A stretch of 41,131 nucleotides of DNA from a virus. The notes beneath the pieces were generated by a model, which did not search any database, was not told where the DNA came from, and saw only the letters and a list, made by a program, of their open reading frames with translations. Each line of letters opens with the position of its first letter. Position 1 is the first letter of the stretch. A program made the translations under genes and the position numbers. The stretch is taken from IMG/VR virus record IMGVR_UViG_3300000117_000063, positions 1-41,131 of that record. One strand, written 5' to 3'. Of this stretch, positions 15,001 through 18,968 are shown in pieces.

Positions 15001-15537
15001 GTAGAGGGTAATTATATTACTACATTACGTTTTATAAATCAACTAAAGTTTGATATAGCTAAGCTTAAAATGTATACTATAAAAGAAAAGTGGAATGAGT
15101 TAGATACATGGCAAAAACAAAATGTAAAACGTACTATAGGTGAAGTAGCAGCCTTCTTTACTTTATTAGCGCTTTCAGGTCTTATAAGAAGCGGAGATGA
15201 AGATGAAAAGGGATATGTATATTACCAATCTTTATACACAGTGCATAGAATGAAACAAGAGCTATTATTCTTCTCCTGGTTACCAGAAACGTTTAATGTA
15301 TTAAAGTCTCCTGCAGCTAGTATAACATCTTTAGAAGTATTAGTAAATCTAGTAGGTCAGTTACTATCTGATACAGGATCTATTATGATGGGACAGGATA
15401 TAGAAAGATATAAAAGAAAGACCGGTATGTGGGATAAAGGGGATCCTAAAATATATTCAAAGATATATAAAACGTTCCCATTAACACAGATAGGCGCACA
15501 AGCAAAAGATAAGTTAAGCTGGTTCCACCTAAATTAA
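1..15537 (+). CDS. Giant crAss-like virion RNA polymerase polyprotein (probably 5'-partial)
   Basis: Single frame of at least 5,177 residues (numbered from the ATG at 4). The frame is open at base 1 and no leader is visible, so the true start may lie upstream. Residues 20-37 are a Gly-rich hydrophobic segment, followed by a long charged, coiled-coil-like region to about 500. Residues 2900-2950 carry RIPTQG, then a conserved stretch ending in D2940-F-D2942-I-D2944, matching the double-psi beta-barrel and metal-binding loop of RNA polymerase beta' as in the virion RNA polymerase of Cellulophaga phage phi14:2. Two zincin-like modules have lost their metal ligands (W1549-E-A-F-R1553 and E3741-E-T-A-H3745). 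Residues about 4020-4150 form a complete RecB/Cas4-like PD-(D/E)XK nuclease (H4025, E4078, D4093, D4107-F-K4109, Q4144/Y4148). A hydrophobic helix lies near 5046-5062. Known for the family: the polymerase is packaged, enters the cell and transcribes early genes. The nuclease role is inference. Confidence 0.9.
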   Translation, partial: SMFLGPENRKSAYSQDGSYWASTLFGAMGGGGFTMLGGLYNRKTNKARQQRQIEEIGKRQEFIINSLNKRNEAQDKGDVEGVKLQNRMLAVNLGLNASQAGTVDLLLEQINDENFDAILLDNGITQEQLNTTKKEIVETINQAEKRYRNYSNRIFGNEYGAGAARAVTELEMAMDMYSELMQDIDSRITESQENTKIAEEKSQIGVNTKKRREIQTNIASLKQTLEKVETIIENLENDNATPNITKEEKAQNDSTIANFMQWKDNYNAELKLLTQEGADLEKNSKETYTEDKFKEEQEYLNQTNRNDVVQLANQKQIYKANRLAAWKQLNEILSGNFEFTVKQKSDKIEDALLSDKELKKKLKMDRLDRADIESRWNSITKKNARETQNDASIQDLMDLLSNPATTQDQIDIFLDEYQDNKEVREASRPLIASWKSRKDQLELQASIDNLRKASQEVNEAVKEGKEIENSEKVINEVMRLLNEIWGVEGIHKDSKGNPLSEKQQRAKQRDYNWGKNLGKFIARYKYGIPESLNWQWDKLFDNFIPSVQVMWNDRIGVIYTESGTLFFEDENQHKTAITKDVDILFNLDMIVLKNTTTVPITIEEDGRTFNIKGSYYSNLKENPTDAIKYNSEGMPTAVTLTRWLGHDITITTPGIVLDIARVIETLEAVKISKFASLNNEENSLDLGDTIHYAVYEKTPKGYDLVVYNQETGKKVKGSTKEGKSLKHLANAILSNKIQEEINKIKKEFNESTTTYNVTPTETSKEALSGTPGQAASVSQEVEGVEDPAKKEEKITASAQSASAIVNVDRAKVTEKEKKEIIDDINNDALQVDKANAEKIIEEEAKKREDNLKEETSESIDNLLKDSKSNPEKTVDLIDSSVNQQEPGKIKAPRSKAVTNPTATNKNKIELDKAYPQAWTPQYIGVNLGTKASPLWVQAVDINGNSVPMFSRSNGAAYRIIPESFLSPTQLDNLDKQSPGSGTVTSVWYNEPRKNMNNQVMREGNRIIVNKEKQIRYTVVNPKTKKRENAVMVVYPGSTNQADIVDFDVANNPDTGVGTDVILRVEPNWQYYKSKDSNDVIITVRLAANPETVVSIMRGGTASFKQNLLLRKNIAEALKGNRPMDIKAKIAGKTDGFVTNLKKRGISLKQSIEVLGPDLVLGYGIDGTVRVPNSTVSVANSQFVENGTIYAAIKSASGRVIPIRLETSNLNNTAANKVVEIILDNKLSEEDRRAQVNKIVQVYGKLEEDTQLAMDNYRIKFPYSGKMIGLQIHPEGSDQISNFEKFITGKPYKYILYDQQGLIQSSGQVQRTSGETVQKILRDSKDFSSQNLVDNRNVFIEHLKTKKYNVQGHELNVNEPYMSPINNLEYKNYLEYLSDPNIRVVTTDIPGGTSAKFHHSIIYTEVVDDTTKISLPFQKAELTKQEVKEFTEPQLDEDVISAIENEATMSIDDLIENNKKKPKTKNDIDNIDDIDLPGIKLREADLVSPPSYNMLTQEEVTWFKEKFGKEGVNVLERVKWIRVSKGRNAWGFYKNGLVTLAREGKEGTAYWEAFRRVFDIHLSEEEKTMVLMEASMTYGKSISILENKNLSVEQLETELAKNFMEFMLNEKDPSFKGAIKRFFKELWYAIKNFVGLNSSIERLFRNIRDTKYKNYTQAELAKLSNVENEQLRQMYNKEGQPMPQEFVEEVVGNINHDLYSALQVKAKEDNVSFESYLKDQKQLDIFYDTLRKQYKAIGKKILETPGISERVKSIGENYLRITDDSLWGIRTDALHNLTSPGFKKLAIQNLQPLFGVKYTTYRGQEMTDDLDANEVNDIVQETEPQAQERIHGINYYFRPVKDTLSKDVKIGLSFIESKEKGKLLGKYRFVPFDDVYNYLALNLSNAPEGRVLEKLKTLQHELVPQVLQKYTEASPAWQNKFITHFNKQNIAFKTLVIDNNGTVKVMYTNRNGLERQIINDWMSGKSTSPIFKEVNGENDTIDTEIAKEFQAIIEKDLVDIHNKYRNVNSISKQTEGKKEYMVPMMKVLKSIGIILPQNMKSDLFSDNSITVESLHKYMYGSNSFQYVFKNLARGISPYMANNMEMGALGKLAKFVSQYKIDSYLSSFIGGNRKSIYSINLNTYDSEKTLALRSEETYKQAIGKYFKDIFYKPNSNVSHVILDMILKHPDVRNNFQLSTFDVIKEKGTFGRATAYDRMTENLSALSRFSMFNNSGNRFAEFSTGTKSDKGQFKFLTLPKIHPKNKSFGMWKSTKLGVEGFVETAVELMRPLALGEYARISKIERQLFDIDMDLKHQVKNLHYRNEPGDKDGNGLKFMFFRDLNNSELFNAETNRLEAISTTNNSDLEVYNTLSSKLDGYLRSYVSKQIRKTIDAFVEAKAIVKVGKEIHNINLPMQAISGKSVGKDITLAIVEFAVNDIVMKPYINTIFGPDLAFYKTDRQGNPMIDAGKRQYQSVTPKMNLTYNEEHDYGAKPKFTHAVVRDIIKRSPETVERFEKILTKAGVNPKEAKIIASSYEEVLKTDAQGYTTLEFHKRQMESQGKWSKEHETAYETYWKKGLMGGKAEQGLLLDPLKTYFFGEVLENDGHNNETIVFKQIKHSTIPLMRGYTEIFAENDITTLDDLRQRMEATGKYKGMQPIDMINFESGVKVGISGISNLQDLDNVNVEVLDTKYLGSPQIITTKAKDPLFGSQFAKLLPSNIENDASYVLPNGDRLLGEEVKTLYNDLWYEKIERSSNKLSRKIGYKAFMDILADRNNLSNKEFGIAQLKFLKKVKNEVYQMLQERELPDNYFLALDIEQLIDDVDAYGYVTPMAFPTFSKRFENILLSLFKNNILKQKAKGMSAVQVADFGWSLTNELQIKANSNGGVYAEVALPYDLVHKLGLRVGDNLSEVDQTLLELVGYRIPTQGKNSMLSLKVVKILPQNMGSIIQLPAEITTIMGSDFDIDKMYIMFPELTKDKKREAAFKIGQYRTKKSFEGLSDQAVNQALFDISHSILSSKHSVKEILTPLDSNTYKEAIKDYREAGITQDISDFDVFTPAADMYLEKINKDAAMLIGLFSMNSTSHALAQDMEVTLKDGAQVYFNSKKGQEHTSLSNIYDFEGNYISDHIKDDQNESIDNAKNQRIGPAGVTVYNHGVKMLLNRVGVPGRASLDFINQPMIKQYQKSKATNTDSVSDIKLAERVAEEWGVKQEFLEAKKLFGEDRFFTPSAASLKKSLNHTKGGERANKVQQAQLLADFFNYLDIARDISKLNMLLNPEGLKNFSRLSYLEAFKNAEGHLKSTSSYINIGKMPKRTEAFIKFGIDEAINVTSYFIPFNKEGFLELKRSIAKYTGQQDGVLSQELIETINSLALYYVFTQPESPLGNLFYTEGKSDMSLVKKRLFTLSESTVSRFLNLRSRKNMFNDKFFGMLFAHRENTGKNRFIKLLAFNNASKLDASQKSAITDRWEQLLDPNVTKDVEVRRMAEALVLYSIITSGFISTGPNTFVDLIPNSYWSNKSETRDSLSNFFRKEVRTMEYSNYFDDNAARQIIRNAYKDPGLLLTVDKTALVHNNMVKDLGLSKNHYFIHQEASSDILLKDSPGTKAYVEYFKTYEGKWRLFQLHSVREAGAIYQEIQPLGERYKFVEMTSKDALIESIHPMNTTKHKQNISQQLENLPPNSTEATESIDDLLGMPQLAAEKVLETKIQDLENRLLTWLKKEFNINQKTYNVLKTKTGKDALGVADIMHKVIHLSNRRDRYTVPEETAHFFIEMLKDKAIVKRLMDLAAKTNLHGEVLRDYAEVYNNPEEFKKETAGKILGKYIVSEYYQGKGFSIGTENQFVKEYRGFLGLLQKLWDRIRSIFVGESANTELNRHIRDVFGQKARQVLTGSSLGLDVNLLRTNTIQKYYSIGGIMDGAGKLGEGVLNKVGKSLSVFDFTSKQLKELGDKGKALLQRRASWNQSDYITELLADSNRITEPTGENNFYTKDGVQLTRVTGVQDYFTDAFAEEEMASKVAKANRNKGDVFNSAERVLNLWSFLQEGGTEIHKVMEAIINGKNNEQIMDSVNIDPKSKKAIKSSLSLLRTWVQDKMNKGSKLYAEVKIADMNNLLAGTIDVIEQTSSGRIYLHDFKSKVLGKLVELEKRLPNFKYALSGVPNTILNQYRLQLSLYKYILEKKGIRVDGIRVQPLEVGVNITPETGNINYTSISFPSATSPVLNKLNNLKPIDNTIVSNVLKKLNPESTGVAEELKEKDATVRVLQQAKNVIRKKIDKYKKSGNPNYLTAMQDLSKQLEEVSEKEGIVLFVKRALQEINDAHKRLLQLQKDDAVTARNLAEIRNYVSAYEILDEMTLLAPSLGKTGYENLINTYVAPAVLKRQQVEELYKALGRPIIADFLTKYSTKPGMTKVKMEAELIKASRDINYLARWLNALADSSMTELAMIDKHVAIKRNIVQEAKYNLEYGQGKEKGMLDMLKTFEEHRAQEGASVTNYVELFEPILEMHEGKPTGHIVGPQSYAFRQKKYDFIQAKKAAGEAITSRLWNEFFENNEFVEDPKYAALMKLPESHPTRAFYDYFIEQYKYAQSILPSFARRGLMLPGLRKTPQEKFMETAGFVGLKGGWNAIKEAALQKFTILEDETEYKENVDEKGDAMHYVPIHYSEKIGTEEGMLNPEDVSYDLSSALSMYYTMAVNNQQMNEIIAELELTKELLRTRKVSKLKAGMPVIDNVTDAQVTTEGVQSLAYNRLVDYLNMVVYGERKKKSSDVMTIAGKKVTMDKIMDGFLSYNSLRVLALNPHAGYVNVAFGNLMNTIESFAGQYFGKKNFIKAKTFYWGNLSGILKDTVGRVPTSKVGLMNEYYNVLQHFDEFGNRIKHKSLAMRGMHTGAFFFMMTMGEHMLQSQLFMSMALEKTFKLANGKTINLWDAHKVVNDKLILNEEVAEQFTETDRAIFKERVQGVYQRLHGIYNQKDRNAIQQYAAGRWVMQLRKWMPSGFARRFEGMEKLWYDKKSEFKGPEWNERLKSYVEGNYITTLRFINQLKFDIAKLKMYTIKEKWNELDTWQKQNVKRTIGEVAAFFTLLALSGLIRSGDEDEKGYVYYQSLYTVHRMKQELLFFSWLPETFNVLKSPAASITSLEVLVNLVGQLLSDTGSIMMGQDIERYKRKTGMWDKGDPKIYSKIYKTFPLTQIGAQAKDKLSWFHLN

Positions 15538-15866
15538 TGAAAGAGTATGAAAATGAATATGAAGAAGAGTTTTCCGACGAAGAGAAGGAAGCTATAAGAA
15601 GATCTTCTATGATCAATACTTACAAACTTCTTGTAAGTAATTATGACTTTAGTATATTTCCAGATAATCTATTCTGGTTACTTAGTGACTATAATGAGTC
15701 AAATGTATTTAATGTATTATTAGATTATTTTGAGTCAACAGAAGAGTATGAGCTATGTATAGATATAAAAAAAATGCAAGATAATTTTGAGAAAATAAAG
15801 AGCAGCCGTGCAGCTAAAAAAAACACAATGATACGATACATCATGGGGCCTAGCGATGAGAAGTAG
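15537..15866 (+). CDS. Small acidic protein, paralogue of the gene at 38235
   Basis: A 109-residue acidic protein whose ATG overlaps the stop of the giant gene (TAATG), so translation is probably coupled. The centre reads LLDYFESTEEYELC and closely resembles LIEYFEGEEDYEKC in the 81-residue protein at 38235-38480, so the window holds two members of one family. The N-terminus is a run of Glu/Asp and the C-terminus is basic. I know no function for this family; short proteins with this Tyr-Phe-Glu...Cys pattern are common in phages of Bacteroidota. Position after the polymerase polyprotein suggests late expression, possibly as a chaperone or assembly helper, but that is a guess. Confidence 0.75.
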   Translation: MKEYENEYEEEFSDEEKEAIRRSSMINTYKLLVSNYDFSIFPDNLFWLLSDYNESNVFNVLLDYFESTEEYELCIDIKKMQDNFEKIKSSRAAKKNTMIRYIMGPSDEK

Positions 15867-15894
15867 ATATCCTAGTATAAACCAGGAATATCTA
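15864..15894. terminator. Hairpin between convergent genes, possible bidirectional terminator
   Basis: TAGATATCCT pairs with AGGAATATCTA across a 10-nt loop with one bulged A. It spans the 5-bp gap between the convergent plus-strand gene ending at 15866 and the minus-strand gene ending at 15872, and includes both stop codons. There is no long T tract on either side, so intrinsic termination is likely but not certain. Confidence 0.4.
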
Positions 15895-16459
15895 CTATAC
15901 CCATCAATTTCTTAAATTCATTTCTATCAAAGAACTCATCACCTCTACTTACAATAGGCCAAACTTCATCATCTGCTGATAAATTTACACCAAGTCTATC
16001 TTCCCAGTATATTTTTAACGAGCTATCCTTATCCAGGATCAAGGGCATTGGGCTATTAGGAGCGCGATGTCTCATAATACGAATTTTAGCGGGATCGGAA
16101 AGTTGTGAATATTTACCATCTAAAAACTTATCATAGTCTGGTTTAAAAGAAGGAGATATATTAAAGACAAACATTATATATTTACCACCCCATAAATTAT
16201 ATGAGGTTTTAAAATATTTATCTTCTTCTATCTTCTTTTCTAAACGCATAAAATGACGATTACCGTAATATTTCATTAACACGAAAACATCAGGAGATTC
16301 TAGATCCCAATCTAACATATCCTTATCACCAAGATAAGCATTTACTAAATAGGGAGCTAGATCTACCTTATCATATCCAGTCAGTGGAAATATAAAATCT
16401 ACAGTTTTAGTTGGTTTAACTTTATCAGCAATTCTCCTTAATTCTTGAGATATTTTCAT
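15872..16459 (-). CDS. Conserved phage protein of unknown function
   Basis: A 195-residue soluble protein, last gene of the minus-strand replication block. I recognise no domain. It is rich in aromatic residues and Asp, has no signal peptide or membrane segment, and contains short motifs such as DWDLESPDVF and WGGKYIMFVF that look like beta strands of a compact fold. Its start overlaps the end of the PD-(D/E)XK nuclease gene by 35 bases, so the two are almost certainly co-translated. That makes a role beside nuclease and resolvase in DNA processing plausible, but the sequence itself does not show it. Confidence 0.75.
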   Translation of the reverse strand: MKISQELRRIADKVKPTKTVDFIFPLTGYDKVDLAPYLVNAYLGDKDMLDWDLESPDVFVLMKYYGNRHFMRLEKKIEEDKYFKTSYNLWGGKYIMFVFNISPSFKPDYDKFLDGKYSQLSDPAKIRIMRHRAPNSPMPLILDKDSSLKIYWEDRLGVNLSADDEVWPIVSRGDEFFDRNEFKKLMGIVDIPGLY

Positions 16460-17426
16460 CCGATAACTTTAAGTTAATAATTCCATCATTGTCATAATAC
16501 TCCTTTGGAAAATCCCAAAGGTTTTTGCTTACATGCCATTTATATCTTTCGACTAAATCATCAAATTCATCCATACCAATGGATAAATCTGTTGCATTTG
16601 GCTTGAAAGCAACACATTCATGTAGACCTGTAGTTTGAACTACAACAATATAAGAATTAATATCATAGTCTTGAATATCTATGCCAAGAGTCTCTAAATA
16701 ACTATTTACTGCTAGTTTGTAAATAGCCATTTGTCTATAATATCCGTAAGTAAAATATGACCTACTAAAATTATAAACCGACTTTGAAGTAGTTTTCAAG
16801 TCTATGATATCAATTTTTTTATTCTCTACATCAAGTATTAAATTATCAATAATGGATTTTACATTAACATCTTTGTAAATCCAAGAAATTTCAAACTCAG
16901 GTTTTCCATCTTTGTCCTCATCAGGAAACAATAGCGGATGTGTCATCTGATGTTCAATAAGTTTGTCGTAACAATTTTTTACAACTTCCATATCGTCCTG
17001 AGATAACACAGTTTTACCCGAATTTTCTTTTAGAAATTTGAAATAAGCTTGATTCTCGTCAGAATTAAACTTCTTTAACACGGTTTCTAATGCCGTTTTA
17101 AATCCTGCTTTATCATAACACAATTCATGTAGTGTTTGATAACCGTCTATTTTTAATTGTTTTGGCATATGTTCATTAATCATAACAGCTTCCGCTTCTA
17201 CATATGATTCAATAAATGTGCCCATCATACCTCCTACAGGATTAGAATGAGATACTACATATCTATTATTAAACTCTGCATGTTCTAAAACATAACAATG
17301 AATTGCAGACCCTAAATCAAAAGCCTTACTATCTTTATGCAATTCTCTAGCCTTATATTTCTGGAAATACCTAGGGCTAACACTTAATGCACTCAACGAG
17401 GAGTGACTAACATGATCTTCATTCAT
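16425..17426 (-). CDS. PD-(D/E)XK exonuclease, RecE/RecB-like
   Basis: A 333-residue predicted nuclease. The N-terminus HSSLSALSVSPRYF and GSAIHCYVLE (H43) match the opening of RecE-type exonucleases and the PD-(D/E)XK domain often annotated as exodeoxyribonuclease VIII. The core follows with E179, D194 in SIIDNLIL, and D209-L-K211 in IIDLKTT, then Q232-x3-Y236 in YRQMAIYKL, the RecB-family motif that helps hold DNA. All expected metal-binding and catalytic residues are present. Family members degrade double-stranded DNA from ends to make single strands for recombination. The gene overlaps the RusA-like gene by 8 bases and the downstream unknown gene by 35, forming a recombination cassette. 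Whether it is a processive exonuclease or a structure-specific nuclease cannot be told from sequence. Confidence 0.85.
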   Translation of the reverse strand: MNEDHVSHSSLSALSVSPRYFQKYKARELHKDSKAFDLGSAIHCYVLEHAEFNNRYVVSHSNPVGGMMGTFIESYVEAEAVMINEHMPKQLKIDGYQTLHELCYDKAGFKTALETVLKKFNSDENQAYFKFLKENSGKTVLSQDDMEVVKNCYDKLIEHQMTHPLLFPDEDKDGKPEFEISWIYKDVNVKSIIDNLILDVENKKIDIIDLKTTSKSVYNFSRSYFTYGYYRQMAIYKLAVNSYLETLGIDIQDYDINSYIVVVQTTGLHECVAFKPNATDLSIGMDEFDDLVERYKWHVSKNLWDFPKEYYDNDGIINLKLSDENISRIKENC

Positions 17427-17904
17427 CTTTTTTATATTTACTTAATTCAAAAATTAATTTACGATCTTCAAAATCTTCTACCGGTATAAACTCAATTTCA
17501 CCAGAGTTTGGTATTAATTTACAGTTATCATCTTCAATCATTCCCATTTCTACTAATGTATCTTGAAAACATTTGATCCATATCCATAAATTATCTACAT
17601 CCCACTTAGGTTCATAGTCAGGTTTAGGAGCTCTCCATCTTAATTGCCCCTTAAACATTCTTACATCACCATGGTTTATAGTTGTATAGACATATAACTT
17701 TACCTTCATAGGTAAAATGTCTTCCAACTCTAGTACTGGTGGAATATATTGAGATAAATAAGTATGCATTCTCCTTACAACTAACGCCCTTAAGTGATAG
17801 TTCATACCTGTAAATAGCTTTTGACCATTTATTTTTATATACTTGGTATTGGTTTTAGCAATATGCGTAATAAATTTTGGAATTGTTATTAGTACTTTGT
17901 CCAT
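17419..17904 (-). CDS. RusA-like Holliday junction resolvase
   Basis: A 161-residue protein with the RusA signature: D102-x-D104-N105, K111, D115, then D125-D126 in MIEDDNCKL. These correspond to the acidic metal-binding residues and lysine of RusA, an endonuclease that cuts four-way DNA junctions during recombination or before packaging. The N-terminal half (LITIPKFITHIAKTNTKYIK) is less conserved and longer than in RusA of lambdoid phages (about 120 residues). It begins the three-gene recombination cassette after the hairpin at 17925-17946 and overlaps the nuclease gene by 8 bases. Confidence 0.8.
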   Translation of the reverse strand: MDKVLITIPKFITHIAKTNTKYIKINGQKLFTGMNYHLRALVVRRMHTYLSQYIPPVLELEDILPMKVKLYVYTTINHGDVRMFKGQLRWRAPKPDYEPKWDVDNLWIWIKCFQDTLVEMGMIEDDNCKLIPNSGEIEFIPVEDFEDRKLIFELSKYKKDE

Positions 17905-17924
17905 AATTTTTTATTTTAGGAAAT

Positions 17925-17946
17925 AGGGAGCCCGTTAGGACCCCCT
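17925..17946 (-). terminator. Strong hairpin between rIIB and rusA, possible attenuator or terminator
   Basis: AGGGAGCCC, loop GTTA, GGACCCCCT: nine pairs, including wobble pairs on the transcribed strand, with a 4-nt loop. It lies in the 53-bp gap after rIIB on the minus strand. The following bases are AT-rich without a clean U run, so it may attenuate, stabilise a 3' end, or terminate partially. Confidence 0.45.
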
Positions 17947-17957
17947 TCCTGATTAAC

Positions 17958-18968
17958 TTATTTAGAAATTTCAGCAGCTAAACGATCATTTTGAGCCAAT
18001 TCGGCTTCAAGATCATTTATTTGCTTTCTTTTAGCTTCCTCATATGCTTTCAAATCGTTTTTCATAGATTGAGCATTGAATTCACTATAATCAGATTCTA
18101 GATATACATTCTCGTTCTCACCATTACTAATAGCAATAGGAAAATATTCACAGCATCTCATTTTAGTGTTATTGTAATCTGACGGCACTGCCACCACATT
18201 ACGAGGACTTACTAATACTTCTAATATTACACCATCATCATATCCAAAATCATGAACATATTCCATAGACCCCACGTGAAGGCCTGAAGAGCATGTTTGA
18301 TTTGGATTAGAGTCACAATCCTCTCTTGGCATTGTAATAGGCTGACCTACTTTAATTACCATTCCGTGACTGCCACTGTGATAAGGTGCGAAAGTTAATG
18401 ATTGAGTATATTTCTTTTCTCTTTCGCCAGTGTCTTCATTGTACTCGAACTGAACAACTTCTTCCCCAGTCGTTTTATCGTACTTAGATTTAACTTTACA
18501 GGCTTTGTAAGCAAGAAAATACCCTTTGTCTGTTATTGGATGGCCATTGTGCTCTAGAAAGCTATATAATTGCTTTCTAACAGCTTTATCCGGATTTAAT
18601 AACAGATGCTTCCAGAAATTAACTAAACCGTCTAAAGGAATTCCATCCTCCATCCACTTCATTAATTTCTTTGCTAAAAAATTAGGTATAGGATCAGTAG
18701 TACCTTTAAGATACATTTTCCTACCACCATCAAATTCAAATCTCCCATCAGTTTGATTTTGAATTCGGTGTCCAGGAGTTAGCAGCTCCTGAACTTTGCC
18801 CATTATGGCATTACGTTCATCATTATCTCTAGATTTATTATAATTTTCAGCTAATTTAATAACTTTATCAGCTTCAGAGAAGCTTCTAGAAATACTTTTT
18901 GGTAGTCCATCGATAATGACCTGAACGTGGTCTTTATCAACTTTACAGACTAAATAACTATTATTCAT
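17958..18968 (-). CDS. rIIB: rIIB-like protein
   Basis: A 336-residue homologue of T4 rIIB. Diagnostic stretches are LVNFWKHLLLNPDKAVRKQL, FLEHNGHPITDKGYFLAYKA, CSSGLHVGSMEYVHDFG, VVAVPSDYNNTKMRCCEY and VGQPITMPRED, in the order seen in rIIB proteins. In T4, rIIA and rIIB together protect the infected cell from lambda Rex exclusion and affect membrane and lysis physiology; their biochemical role is still unclear. The start overlaps the rIIA stop by 4 bases (ATGA), so the pair is translationally coupled as in other phages. A strong hairpin follows the gene. The N-terminal about 65 residues are diverged and the C-terminus is a short charged helix. Confidence 0.88.
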   Translation of the reverse strand: MNNSYLVCKVDKDHVQVIIDGLPKSISRSFSEADKVIKLAENYNKSRDNDERNAIMGKVQELLTPGHRIQNQTDGRFEFDGGRKMYLKGTTDPIPNFLAKKLMKWMEDGIPLDGLVNFWKHLLLNPDKAVRKQLYSFLEHNGHPITDKGYFLAYKACKVKSKYDKTTGEEVVQFEYNEDTGEREKKYTQSLTFAPYHSGSHGMVIKVGQPITMPREDCDSNPNQTCSSGLHVGSMEYVHDFGYDDGVILEVLVSPRNVVAVPSDYNNTKMRCCEYFPIAISNGENENVYLESDYSEFNAQSMKNDLKAYEEAKRKQINDLEAELAQNDRLAAEISK

